Below, piece after piece: positions 45,966 through 54,798 of a stretch of 64,000 nt of DNA (positions are counted from its first letter, which is position 1; the number at the start of each line of letters is the position of its first letter). Source of the DNA: CAYVXE01 sp964455375 (GTDB lineage: Bacteria; Zhuqueibacterota; Zhuqueibacteria; Oceanimicrobiales; Oceanimicrobiaceae). The position numbers and the translations under genes were made by a program. Location: assembly GCA_964455375.1 (NCBI GenBank), contig CAYVXE010000003.1, positions 18,805 to 82,804 on the forward strand. The letters are read 5' to 3'. Under the pieces are notes generated by a model. The model did no database searches. It was not told the origin of the DNA and saw only the letters and a program-made list of their open reading frames with translations.

Positions 45966-46262
45966 ATGGCACTGAAAAAAAAATGGAAAATCGGTCTGTT
46001 CATCACAAGTATTTTTGTGTTGATTATTTATTTGTTTTTTGCGGGTGACTACAATTTATATCATTTATGGAAATTGAAGCAGAAGAGGAAAGCGTTGATT
46101 TCTGAGATTGCAAATCAGAAGAAAAAAAACTTGGACCTCCAGACAGAAATTCAAAAATTAAAAGCAGATTCCACACATATAGAGAAGATTGCCCGTGAAA
46201 AATATACCATGGGCAAAAAAGGCGAAACGATTTATAAATTCAATCAGAAGGCACAGAAGTGA
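45966..46262 (+). CDS. DivIC/FtsB-like septum formation protein
   Basis: A 98-residue protein with a short cytoplasmic tail, one membrane helix (about 10-27) and a leucine-zipper coiled coil (about 35-75), followed by IEKIAREKYTMGKKGE, the typical FtsB/DivIC conclusion. These bitopic proteins pair with FtsL in the divisome. It overlaps the DUF502 gene by 4 bases. Confidence 0.88.
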   Translation: MALKKKWKIGLFITSIFVLIIYLFFAGDYNLYHLWKLKQKRKALISEIANQKKKNLDLQTEIQKLKADSTHIEKIAREKYTMGKKGETIYKFNQKAQK

Positions 46263-46948
46263 GCGATTCAAAACCCTTGGTGCCAAAAGGAGGCATCGGT
46301 AAAAAATTCAGAGCTTATTTTTTAACCGGATTGCTGGTATTGGTTCCTTTAGCTGTAACGTATTTTATCATCAAACTTTTATTTCTTTCAATCGATGATA
46401 TCTTAAACGATTTTGTATCCAGGCTTCTATACAGATTCGGTCTTGAAATTGGTGGAAGAAGAATTCCAGGCATTGGTTTTATCACGTTAATCTTAATCAT
46501 TACCTTTACCGGGTTGTTTACACGAAATTATTTCGGTAAAAAGCTGGTGGATTTGGGCGATCGATTGATGCAGAGAATTCCTTTGATTAATCGTGTTTAT
46601 GGCGCTACAAAACAAATCAGTCAGGCTTTTTTTTCGGCAAAGCGAGAGGTTTTTAAAAAGGCCGTTTTGTTTGAATATCCCAGGAAAGGAATTTATTCCA
46701 TCGGGTTTTATACGCAGGATACCAGGGGGTCTGTTCAGGACGCGCTGGAAGACGACGTCGTGAGTGTTTTTTTGCCAACGACCCCAAATCCGACGTCTGG
46801 CTTTTTGCTGTTTGTGAAAAAGGCGGAAATGGTTGAATTAGATCTCACCATTGAAGAAGCGTTGAAGCTGGTTATTTCCGGCGGAGCTATCGTACCTGAT
46901 GCTAATAAGAATCCAACAAGAATTCAAAACCCGAAAAACAAGGGTTAA
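46259..46948 (+). CDS. DUF502 family membrane protein
   Basis: A 229-residue protein starting with GTG, coupled to the previous gene. It has two membrane helices (about 20-40 and 68-88), then the DUF502 block IPLINRVYGATKQISQAF, followed by LFEYPRKGIYSIGFYT and VFLPTTPNPTSGFLLFV. The family (LIKE-COV in plants) has no established biochemical role; it lies in the inner membrane. Confidence 0.9.
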   Translation: MSDSKPLVPKGGIGKKFRAYFLTGLLVLVPLAVTYFIIKLLFLSIDDILNDFVSRLLYRFGLEIGGRRIPGIGFITLILIITFTGLFTRNYFGKKLVDLGDRLMQRIPLINRVYGATKQISQAFFSAKREVFKKAVLFEYPRKGIYSIGFYTQDTRGSVQDALEDDVVSVFLPTTPNPTSGFLLFVKKAEMVELDLTIEEALKLVISGGAIVPDANKNPTRIQNPKNKG

Positions 46949-46963
46949 TTTCCATAGAGAAAA

Positions 46964-48853
46964 ATGTGTTTGAGTAAATTAATGGCATGGACCATTTTAG
47001 CAACTGGAGTACTTAGCGGGTCTCCGGACGGTCTGGCGATTGCTCAAACAGGCGTTAACACCGAGCCTCTGCTGATGCAACCGCGGTATTCACGATTAAA
47101 TTTCAACCGGTCGCTTAATATTTACGAATGGTTTTACAGATTCAATTACCATAAACGCGTTGGCAAAAAACTGCAATTCCTTTTGCGAGAGAATTATCGT
47201 ACAACGTTACAGCAAACGAAAGCAAAAGATTTATGGAAGGACGATCAGAATTTTGTGGTGCAGTTCACGTATCCCTTTGCTACAAAGCTTATGTTTGAAG
47301 CATCGTTCGACTCCCGTGTTTTGTCGGATCCCTTGGCTGGCTTTGATAACAGTGTGACCTATTATTCCGGCACCACAAAAATACATTATACGCCGTTTAG
47401 GAATATAAGGCTATCACCGCAAATCAGTCGTCAGTGGCAAACGCAACTGGAGCAAAGCGACCAGGGGGTGGGGTATGGATTAGCCGCGGATGTTGATCGG
47501 TTCGATTTTAATGGCTACAGCACGAATTTGACATTTTTCGGAGAAAGGGATATATTCCCAAAACGGAGGAACGATGATATTAAATTTCGCTATACGATTA
47601 AGCGGCAGTTTTATGAATCCACAGCAGATACGCTGGCGATCATTTTTGACCGGTTACGCCGCGATAGTTTCGATGCGTTTACGACCGGTGTTTTTATACG
47701 CAACTTAATCCAGTCCCGAAGGGGTATCGAAAATAAACTTAGTTACAAGGTTGGCTCTTCTTCGGTTCTTTATGTTAAAAATGCGCTTTTATCAACATCG
47801 TTCAAAGTGAAGAATATAAAAGGCAGCTCCACAGATTTACAGAAGGAGGATGCAGGATTCGAGTCACGGCATTCGCTGAATTTGAAAATGAAAAAGTCAA
47901 AGTGGGTTGGAAACGTGGGTTGGAATTTTCGGCTTCGTACACGCGACGATAAACGTAAGGTCGACCGCACACCGGACCCCTTTGGCCGTTTCCCGACAGT
48001 GGGATTTGACTCGGAAGATAAGTTAGTAGAATTAAACACACACAGCGGATATGCGTTGAGCTCGGCGGATTCTTTAGGATTTTTTGCTGCCGTTTCAAAA
48101 TTTCAATACGATACGTCAGATACGACAAGTCCCAATGATCATGATTTTATTCGCTGGCAAGTATTCTTTTCACATGCACATACGTTTAACAAAACGTTAC
48201 ATCTGGTTTGGTCGGGAGGGGTATTCTTAAATCATTTTGTTTTTATTTCCGGGAGATTCAGCAGTGGTAATAATTGGGAGCGGATCTTTCAGTTGACTCC
48301 TGAAGTGGTTTTTCAGCCGCAACGGCAATGGTATTTCAAGCAGAAGTTTATCGTCCGGTCAAAATACCAAACGTATGATTTTGACGATGCTGCGACGAGC
48401 AATCGAAATATCGTCAGCCGTCAATTTATTGTATCTAATATCAGCCATTTCCCGTTTCCCGGGAATATGAGTGCGGAGTTGTCCGTTGATCTTGAGTTAG
48501 CAGAACAGGGACGTTTATTTTATAGTCGTTGGCGGCAGAATTTAGCTCTCTCCTGGCAAAATCGGGAAATTCGTTTTATGCTAAAAAAAAGATTACATTC
48601 CGGTATGAATATATCGGTTGGAGGAAGTTATTTCAACCAGAAACGCTGGCAACATAATCTCAATTCGAAGGGTAATTTCGACAAAAAATTGCAGACAATG
48701 CATACCAATTGGGGGCCGATTGTTCAGGTCAGGTATCAACCGCACCCTTCGATGGAAGTTTTGTTTTTAGGAAATATTCAGTTTGTTAATTCGTTTCGCA
48801 GACGCACAGAAACAATCAATAATTTCGACGTGAATGTCAATTGGTTTTTTTAA
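46964..48853 (+). CDS. Predicted outer-membrane beta-barrel protein, unassigned
   Basis: A 629-residue protein with an N-terminal signal peptide (about 1-27, ending AIAQ). The rest is a long series of alternating hydrophobic/polar strands rich in Tyr, Phe, Trp and Arg, for example YEWFYRFNYHKR, MLFEASFDSRVL-like and HLVWSGGVFLNHFVF stretches. It ends NFDVNVNWFF, a terminal aromatic typical of barrels recognised by BamA. I do not recognise a family. It follows the DUF502 gene by 15 bases. Confidence 0.7.
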   Translation: MCLSKLMAWTILATGVLSGSPDGLAIAQTGVNTEPLLMQPRYSRLNFNRSLNIYEWFYRFNYHKRVGKKLQFLLRENYRTTLQQTKAKDLWKDDQNFVVQFTYPFATKLMFEASFDSRVLSDPLAGFDNSVTYYSGTTKIHYTPFRNIRLSPQISRQWQTQLEQSDQGVGYGLAADVDRFDFNGYSTNLTFFGERDIFPKRRNDDIKFRYTIKRQFYESTADTLAIIFDRLRRDSFDAFTTGVFIRNLIQSRRGIENKLSYKVGSSSVLYVKNALLSTSFKVKNIKGSSTDLQKEDAGFESRHSLNLKMKKSKWVGNVGWNFRLRTRDDKRKVDRTPDPFGRFPTVGFDSEDKLVELNTHSGYALSSADSLGFFAAVSKFQYDTSDTTSPNDHDFIRWQVFFSHAHTFNKTLHLVWSGGVFLNHFVFISGRFSSGNNWERIFQLTPEVVFQPQRQWYFKQKFIVRSKYQTYDFDDAATSNRNIVSRQFIVSNISHFPFPGNMSAELSVDLELAEQGRLFYSRWRQNLALSWQNREIRFMLKKRLHSGMNISVGGSYFNQKRWQHNLNSKGNFDKKLQTMHTNWGPIVQVRYQPHPSMEVLFLGNIQFVNSFRRRTETINNFDVNVNWFF

Positions 48854-48868
48854 AGTGAAAGGAATTGC

Positions 48869-49291
48869 GTGACTAAGAAAAGAAAAAACGAATTTGAAAT
48901 GACGATTCCCAGCAGTCTTGAACATATAGCGGCCGTAGAAAAATTATGTGAAAAAGCTGCCAACAAAATGAGTTTTAATGAAGAGGATAAGGATAGTCTC
49001 GCAATTGCGGTAACTGAGGCAGTGAATAATGCAATTTTACACGGCAACAAACAAAATGAAAATAAACACGTCACCATAAAATTTTTGTTTGAAGAAAGAA
49101 AACTTATTTGTAAAATTAGAGATGAAGGCGAGGGCTTTAACCCCCAAAATGTTGGTGATCCGTTAGCACCGGAAAATTTACTTAAAGAAAGCGGACGCGG
49201 GATTTTTATTTTATCATCATTAATGGATGATGTGAAATATGCTTTTTCAGAAAACGGCACCGAGATTATTTTGATTAAAGAAAAAAAGTAA
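48869..49291 (+). CDS. RsbW/SpoIIAB-like anti-sigma-factor-type ATPase
   Basis: A 140-residue HATPase domain protein starting with GTG. It has the N box AVTEAVNNAILHGN, G1 box RDEGEGFNPQ and G2 box ESGRGIFILSSLMD. Stand-alone domains of this type act as serine kinases and anti-sigma factors that bind anti-anti-sigma proteins. No cognate sigma factor or STAS protein is adjacent, so the target is unknown. A pair of hairpins lies downstream before thiC. Confidence 0.9.
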   Translation: MTKKRKNEFEMTIPSSLEHIAAVEKLCEKAANKMSFNEEDKDSLAIAVTEAVNNAILHGNKQNENKHVTIKFLFEERKLICKIRDEGEGFNPQNVGDPLAPENLLKESGRGIFILSSLMDDVKYAFSENGTEIILIKEKK

Positions 49292-49308
49292 AGAAGATTT
49301 TGAGTTGG

Positions 49309-49383
49309 CGATGTCTCAACTTTCAGAAGTTTTGACATCGGAGACCGTTCTCGTTTTCGAAGATAAAAACGAAGCGGTTTTTT
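49309..49383 (+). terminator. Tandem hairpins between the ATPase gene and thiC, second one a terminator
   Basis: The first hairpin pairs CGATGTC (49309-49315) with GACATCG (49334-49340), with an inner AACTT/AAGTT stem. The second pairs ACCG...CGTTTT (from 49344) with AAAACG...CGGT (to 49378) and is followed by six T. The second is a good rho-independent terminator for the upstream gene or an attenuator for thiC, 24 bases from its start codon. No TPP-riboswitch core was found. Confidence 0.65.
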
Positions 49384-49407
49384 ATTCATACTAAGGAGGA
49401 TTGAAAG

Positions 49408-50823
49408 ATGACAAATGCTATCATAGATAAGAGAGAAGGGGGAAATGTTTCTCAAATGCACTACGCCAGAAAGGACGTCATCACCCGGGAGATGGCGCAC
49501 ATAGCTGAAAAAGAGCATGTAACAACGGAGTTTGTGCGCAACGAGGTTGCTGAAGGACGGGCGATCATTCCGTCAAATATCAATCACCCGGAATTGGAAC
49601 CCATGATTATCGGTCGGAAATTCGCGGTAAAAATTAATGCAAATATAGGAAATTCTCCTACCACCTCAAACATTGAAGAAGAAGTGGAAAAGCTGCAGTG
49701 GTCAATAAAATGGGGTGCCGACACGGTGATGGATCTTTCAACCGGAAAAGAAATTATTAAGACCCGGGAAGCAATTCTGCGGAGCGCCACCGTACCCATC
49801 GGTACCGTTCCCATTTATGAAGCATTGACGTACGTAAATAGCCCGGAAGAGCTCACACCTGAAATTATGTTGAAGGTTATCGAAGATCAGGCAAAACAAG
49901 GCGTGGATTATATGACCATTCATGCCGGCGTTCTGCTGCGTTATATTCCACTCACCGCGAACCGGATTACCGGAATCGTTTCCCGCGGCGGTTCCATTCT
50001 GGCAAAATGGTGTCTGTATCACCATAAAGAAAACTTTCTTTACACGCACTTCGAAGAAATATGTGAGATCATGAAAAAATATGATGTTGCCTTTTCTTTG
50101 GGTGACGGTCTTCGCCCCGGTTGCATCGCCGATGCAAACGATAAGGCACAGTTTGCCGAATTGGATACGCTTGGCGAGTTGACCAAGTTGGCCTGGAAAC
50201 ACGACGTTCAGGTGATGATCGAGGGTCCCGGCCATGTGCCCATGCACCTGATTAAGGAAAATGTTGACAGGGAACAGGACGTTTGTCATGATGCACCGTT
50301 CTACACGCTCGGACCACTGGTCACGGATATCGCACCCGGGTATGACCACATTACCTCTGCCATTGGTGCTGCGATGATCGGCATGTACGGAACCGCCATG
50401 CTTTGCTACGTGACGCCGAAAGAGCATCTCGGTTTGCCGAATAAAGAGGACGTGAAACAGGGACTCATCGCGTATAAAATTGCTGCCCATGCCGCTGACC
50501 TGGCCAAAGGACGCCCCGGTGCGCAACAGAGAGATGATGCGTTGTCCAAAGCACGGTTTGAATTTCGCTGGGAAGACCAATTTAACCTCTCTCTGGATCC
50601 GGAAACGGCACGCGCCTACCACGACGAAACTCTGTCCCACGATTCCTTTAAAGATGCGAGATTCTGTTCCATGTGCGGGCCGCAATTCTGTTCAATGAAA
50701 ATCACCCAGGATGTCCGGGATTTTGCCGCACAACAAAATCTGGATGAAAAAGAGGCTTTAAACGAAGGCTTGCAGTTAAAAGGTGAGGAGTACCGGAAAC
50801 TGCATGCAGTCGAGGCGGAATAA
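49408..50823 (+). CDS. thiC: Phosphomethylpyrimidine synthase ThiC
   Basis: ThiC is a radical-SAM enzyme that turns aminoimidazole ribotide into hydroxymethylpyrimidine phosphate for thiamine. The 471 residues lack the long N-terminal extension of the E. coli form, which is common outside Proteobacteria. Motifs are KINANIGNSP, GADTVMDLSTG, FSLGDGLRPGCIADA, EGPGHVPMHLI and the Fe-S site CSMCGPQFC. The start ATG at 49408 follows AAGGAGG. With thiL and yjbQ 48 kb away, the thiamine genes are scattered. Confidence 0.97.
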   Translation: MTNAIIDKREGGNVSQMHYARKDVITREMAHIAEKEHVTTEFVRNEVAEGRAIIPSNINHPELEPMIIGRKFAVKINANIGNSPTTSNIEEEVEKLQWSIKWGADTVMDLSTGKEIIKTREAILRSATVPIGTVPIYEALTYVNSPEELTPEIMLKVIEDQAKQGVDYMTIHAGVLLRYIPLTANRITGIVSRGGSILAKWCLYHHKENFLYTHFEEICEIMKKYDVAFSLGDGLRPGCIADANDKAQFAELDTLGELTKLAWKHDVQVMIEGPGHVPMHLIKENVDREQDVCHDAPFYTLGPLVTDIAPGYDHITSAIGAAMIGMYGTAMLCYVTPKEHLGLPNKEDVKQGLIAYKIAAHAADLAKGRPGAQQRDDALSKARFEFRWEDQFNLSLDPETARAYHDETLSHDSFKDARFCSMCGPQFCSMKITQDVRDFAAQQNLDEKEALNEGLQLKGEEYRKLHAVEAE

Positions 50824-50860
50824 GCCCTGTTAGGCGGCTTAACAGCGAGTATATTAGTTA

Positions 50861-51056
50861 GTGATTGAACGAAAACGTCAATTTTATCCGGGCGGTTGCC
50901 GGATTCCGAACCCGCTGTTCAGGGTGAGGAATCTGGAGCGTTAACAGTGATCTATTATAAAAACAGTTTCTTAGAATCAAACACATGCGCGTTGCCAGAG
51001 TTCTCCCCGGCGTCGGCCGGGTCGAAATGACAGAACGTGAGTTTTCGGTGAATCAC
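50861..51056. mobile_element. MITE-like element with terminal inverted repeats and TAGTTA flanks
   Basis: The left end reads GTGATTGAACGAAAAC, and the right end, read on the other strand, GTGATTCACCGAAAAC: 14 of 16 bases agree. TAGTTA directly abuts both ends (50855-50860 and 51057-51062), as a target-site duplication would. The 196-base interior has no gene and contains imperfect hairpins, e.g. GATTCC...GGAATC at about 50903-50935. No transposase is present. It occupies most of the 347-base gap between thiC and slyD. Confidence 0.55.
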
Positions 51057-51170
51057 TAGTTAGTGTCGTTCCAAATAGGCGAGCGTATTAGTGACCGGGT
51101 GCTCAACTCGTCGTGAATCTGTCATAACAATCTATAGAATGAATGTTTCAGGTAAAATGAAGGAGAGACG

Positions 51171-51641
51171 ATGTCTTTGTTGATTGGTGATAATTTGGTT
51201 GTCAGCATGCATTATAAGCTAACTGACGATGACGGAAACGTGCTGGATAGTTCAGAAGGTTCTGAGCCACTGGCTTATTTACACGGTTCAGGCAATATCA
51301 TATCCGGATTGGAAAAGGCGCTTGTAGGTAAAGTAGAGGGAGATTCTCTGCAGGTAAGGGTTGAGCCTGTGGATGGCTATGGCGAGGTCAGGCCTGACCT
51401 AATACAGACCGTCGAAAGGGCGGTTTTTCAGGGTGTAGAGTCCGTTGAGGCGGGCATGGCGTTTGAGGCAAAGGCGCCGGACGGCTCCCTTCAGCGCATT
51501 ATGGTGAAGAAAGTGGACGGCGATGAAGTCACAATTGATGCCAATCACCCACTGGCAGGTGTCGTGCTGCATTTTGATGTTGATATTGTCGGGGTGCGGG
51601 AGGCGACGGAAGAAGAAGTCGCCCATGGCCATGCTCACTAG
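51171..51641 (+). CDS. slyD: SlyD-type FKBP peptidyl-prolyl isomerase
   Basis: A 156-residue cytoplasmic FKBP with an inserted chaperone (IF) domain. Signatures are MHYKLTDDDGNVLDSSEGSEPLAYLHGSGN-type opening (here split at residues 11-40), GLEKALVGKVEGDSLQV, and ANHPLAGVVLHFDVDI. The C-terminus has only HGHAH rather than the long His-rich metal tail of E. coli SlyD. An AAGGAGAG ribosome-binding site precedes the ATG. Confidence 0.93.
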   Translation: MSLLIGDNLVVSMHYKLTDDDGNVLDSSEGSEPLAYLHGSGNIISGLEKALVGKVEGDSLQVRVEPVDGYGEVRPDLIQTVERAVFQGVESVEAGMAFEAKAPDGSLQRIMVKKVDGDEVTIDANHPLAGVVLHFDVDIVGVREATEEEVAHGHAH

Positions 51642-51742
51642 ATGAGCATTTCCTAATTAACGTTGCCCAAAACGCTACAGAACGACAGAACTCCATAATA
51701 AGCAAGGATTTCGTCAGATAAAAAAGAAAGGGGATGTAGCCA

Positions 51743-52273
51743 ATGCAAAGGATGCGCTTTTTCAAAGGTCAAATGAAGACGCTGCTTTTCAAATATGGCA
51801 TAATCGCGCTGCCGCTTTTGGCCGGGATTTGCCTGGGAGGCTGTGCGGTTAACGAAACAAAGCCAAATGATGAAAATCGCGCGCCAGAAAAACCGGTGGC
51901 TCAAGTCAACTCTGTGCAAGTCAGCGGAGAGCCAAATGCTTACCAGTTCTCAGTGGGAATCATGAGCCCTGACAAAGGCTGTGAACAATACGCGGACTGG
52001 TGGGAAGTTCTCTCAGAAAATGGAACCTTGATTTATCGGCGAATTTTAGCCCATAGCCATGTTAATGAGCAGCCATTTGTGCGTTCCGGGCAACCGGTGC
52101 GAATACAAGCCAATGACGTTGTTTACATTCGTGGTCACATGCATCCGGGAGGATACGGCGGCAACGTTTTTACAGGGACGGTGCAAGATGGATTCCGGGA
52201 AGTTACGGTCAGCGCCGACTTTGCGGCGGGCGTAGAAAAAGAGCCCCCCCAACCCACTGATTGTGCCTTTTGA
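51743..52273 (+). CDS. Hypothetical lipoprotein
   Basis: A 176-residue protein with a lipoprotein signal (CLGGC, acylated Cys34). The mature part contains CEQYADWWEVLSENG, RRILAHSHVNEQPFVRSG and YIRGHMHPGGYGG, suggesting a small beta domain. I do not recognise a named family. GGGGA lies about 10 bases before the ATG, and an internal ATG at 51773 is a second possible start. It converges on the DUF255 gene, 9 bases away. Confidence 0.7.
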   Translation: MQRMRFFKGQMKTLLFKYGIIALPLLAGICLGGCAVNETKPNDENRAPEKPVAQVNSVQVSGEPNAYQFSVGIMSPDKGCEQYADWWEVLSENGTLIYRRILAHSHVNEQPFVRSGQPVRIQANDVVYIRGHMHPGGYGGNVFTGTVQDGFREVTVSADFAAGVEKEPPQPTDCAF

Positions 52274-52282
52274 TGAACAAAT

Positions 52283-54544
52283 CTATTTTGAACCCCCTCC
52301 CAGCAAATTTAACATCTCCCGAGCATCCGTCGTTGGGGCATTACAGGCAAAATTCTTACAAACATACGCCGTTGCTTTGCCGTCGACGGACTTTTGAAAT
52401 TCCGTAAAAGCTGCGATGTTTGTTATTGGTGGCTTTTCTTTTTCACCGGGGCGGAACAACACAACTTTGTTGGGAAGATAGTTCGTTTGCAATGTCTTCA
52501 GCATCTCCTGCGTATCTTTGTCTGACAGGGTGCCGGCAATGACGACTTCGTAGGTTGGGCCGAAGGCAAAAAGCAATGCAGATATGAGTTGTGTACTACT
52601 AATGGGTGACTGCGTCAGTTGGGTCGAGAATGCTTTGCCAATGGCCACGGTTTTTTCTTCCAGGTCGGTGCTGCCGGTCATTCTGCTTAGACGCAGGAGG
52701 TTCATCGCTGCTACCGAATTTCCCGAAGGGATGGCGCCGTCGTAAATTTCTTTATTTCTAACCAACAGATCTCCCTGACTATTTGTTGCAAAAAAGAATC
52801 CGCCATTTTTTGTATCCCAAAAATCCTTCAACATAATATCGTTGAGGTAAATGGCCCGCTGCAGATAGTCTATATCAAACGTCGCTTCGTAGAGATTGAG
52901 CATTCCCCAGACCATAAAGGCGTAATCGTCCGAGTGTGCCGGTAAAGCTGCTTCTCCCTGACGGTAGCGTTTCAGGAGTTTCCCGTCTTTATCCCGCACG
53001 GAATCCCAGATAAAATCAGCCGCTTTACGCGCCGCCGTGGCGTACGTCGGTTCATTTAAAACGGCAGCGCCTTCTGCGAGAGCAGCGATCATCATGCCGT
53101 TCCAGTCGGTGAGAACTTTGTCGTCTTTAAAGGGATGCACGCGTTTTTCGCGCACGGAAAAAAGTTTTTTTCTGGCTTTTTCCCACCGTTGCTTTAATTG
53201 TTCTTCTGAAACAGACTGCTCTTTTGCCAGCTCGCCCCAGGTTTTTTTTAAATACAGAATGCTGCCGCCAGTTTTCTGTTGTGTCGCCTGATCAAGAAAG
53301 TTTCCACCGGCTTCGACGTTGAACAGTTTAATGACGAAGTCACCTTCTTCCTTGCCGAGAACATCTGTAATTTTCTCCGGCGTCCATAAATAGAAAAGTC
53401 CCTCTTCTCCCTCACTGTCGGCGTCTTCTGCGGAATAAAACCCACCTTCCGGTGAGGTCATATCGCGCAAAACATAGGTGAAAATGTCACGGGCGATCTC
53501 GGCATATTCCTGTTTGCCGGTTGCCTGGAAGGCCTCGACATAAGCCATGGCCAGACCGGCCTGGTCGTAGAGCATTTTTTCGAAATGCGGCAAAAACCAC
53601 CGCTGGTCTGTGGAGTAGCGATGGAACCCGAAACCAACCTGATCGAACATGCCGCCAAGATGCATCTGCTGCAGCGTTTTTTCCACCATCTCCAGCGCCT
53701 TTGGGCTTTTGTATTGCTGCCAATAACGCAGCAGAAAAGTCAGATTGTGTGGTGAAGGAAACTTTGGCGCCTGACCAAAGCCGCCGTAGGTGGGATCGAA
53801 GCGTTGACTCAGTTGTTGAAAAGCCGTTTGCAAGACCTGTTTATCCAGTGCGCTGCCCGGTTGGCCGCCTGTGTTTTTTTGCAGAAAATCGACGACGCGG
53901 TCTGCGCTTGTAAGAATTTTTTGCCGGTCTGTTTTCCATGATTTGTCGATACCCGGGATAAGATCCAGCATGCCGACTCTCTGGAAGCGACTCGTTTTCG
54001 GGAAATAGGTGCCGGCATAAAACGGCTTTTTATCGGGCGTCATGATGATCGTCAATGGCCAGCCGCCGCTGCCGGTCATAGCGGTACAGACCTGCATATA
54101 GATTTGATCGATATCCGGGCGTTCTTCCCGGTCGACTTTAATGCAGACGAATGTTTTATTCAACAATGCGGCAACCGTGGAGTCTTCAAAAGATTCATGT
54201 TCCATGACGTGGCACCAGTGGCAGGTGGAGTAACCGATGGAAAGAAAAATCGGTTTGTCTTCTCTCCGCGCTTTTGCAAATGCTTCTTCTCCCCAGGGAT
54301 ACCAGTCCACCGGGTTTCTGGCATGTTGTAAGAGATAGGGACTTTTTTGAAAAATGAGTCGGTTAAACTCGGGTCCGCCGTCCTTCGGCAAACGGGCAAT
54401 TTCTGCTGCGGACGGCAATCCTACCCGGCCGTCCTTTGTATGTTCTTGTGACATAGGTTTTCCATGGTATCGTTGAATAGTTATGGCCAATATTAAAACA
54501 GCTAAAATTCCAAACAGGAAAATAAGTTTGATATATTTTTTCAT
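52283..54544 (-). CDS. DUF255 (YyaL/spermatogenesis-associated 20-like) thioredoxin-domain protein
   Basis: A 753-residue protein with an N-terminal membrane anchor (about 5-24), a thioredoxin-like DUF255 domain with STCHWCHVM (CxxC at 108-111), and a long alpha/alpha-barrel domain resembling N-acylglucosamine 2-epimerases. Family markers are KSPYLLQHARNPVDWYPWG, SIGYSTCHWCHVMEHESFED, GGFGQAPKFPSPHNL and DWNGMMIAALAEGA. The substrate is unknown; most homologues are cytoplasmic, so the anchor points to a periplasmic or membrane-associated version. Confidence 0.92.
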   Translation of the reverse strand: MKKYIKLIFLFGILAVLILAITIQRYHGKPMSQEHTKDGRVGLPSAAEIARLPKDGGPEFNRLIFQKSPYLLQHARNPVDWYPWGEEAFAKARREDKPIFLSIGYSTCHWCHVMEHESFEDSTVAALLNKTFVCIKVDREERPDIDQIYMQVCTAMTGSGGWPLTIIMTPDKKPFYAGTYFPKTSRFQRVGMLDLIPGIDKSWKTDRQKILTSADRVVDFLQKNTGGQPGSALDKQVLQTAFQQLSQRFDPTYGGFGQAPKFPSPHNLTFLLRYWQQYKSPKALEMVEKTLQQMHLGGMFDQVGFGFHRYSTDQRWFLPHFEKMLYDQAGLAMAYVEAFQATGKQEYAEIARDIFTYVLRDMTSPEGGFYSAEDADSEGEEGLFYLWTPEKITDVLGKEEGDFVIKLFNVEAGGNFLDQATQQKTGGSILYLKKTWGELAKEQSVSEEQLKQRWEKARKKLFSVREKRVHPFKDDKVLTDWNGMMIAALAEGAAVLNEPTYATAARKAADFIWDSVRDKDGKLLKRYRQGEAALPAHSDDYAFMVWGMLNLYEATFDIDYLQRAIYLNDIMLKDFWDTKNGGFFFATNSQGDLLVRNKEIYDGAIPSGNSVAAMNLLRLSRMTGSTDLEEKTVAIGKAFSTQLTQSPISSTQLISALLFAFGPTYEVVIAGTLSDKDTQEMLKTLQTNYLPNKVVLFRPGEKEKPPITNIAAFTEFQKSVDGKATAYVCKNFACNAPTTDAREMLNLLGGGSK

Positions 54545-54798
54545 GATTTACAATAGTCGGATATGATTGTTTTGAAATTAATGGATGCGATATTAGTAAT
54601 GAACGTTCAGGGTTAGAGATTTGTTCCGAATATAAAAAAAGCTTTTAAAAATGCAAAGAAAAGCGGGCTCTGCACGATTATGCTAAGTTTTTGTGAAAGT
54701 GTGTCGGCATAAATGTTTAAAAATTGCAACAACAATTTAGAATTAGTCACACCATCCGATAAGATGAAGTAAATTCATTAACCAAATCTAAACAAAAG

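Noticed and set aside
49292..49407. TPP riboswitch upstream of thiC
   Set aside because: Looked for the conserved CUGAGA and ACC-UGAUCUGG cores and did not find them.
48850..49518. 222-residue open frame antisense to the RsbW-like ATPase gene
   Set aside because: Opposite-strand shadow, Ser/Leu-rich low-complexity product, covering the hairpins upstream of thiC.
49738..50685. 315-residue open frame antisense to thiC
   Set aside because: It is fully inside thiC on the opposite strand, has no recognisable domain, and is explained by codon bias of thiC.
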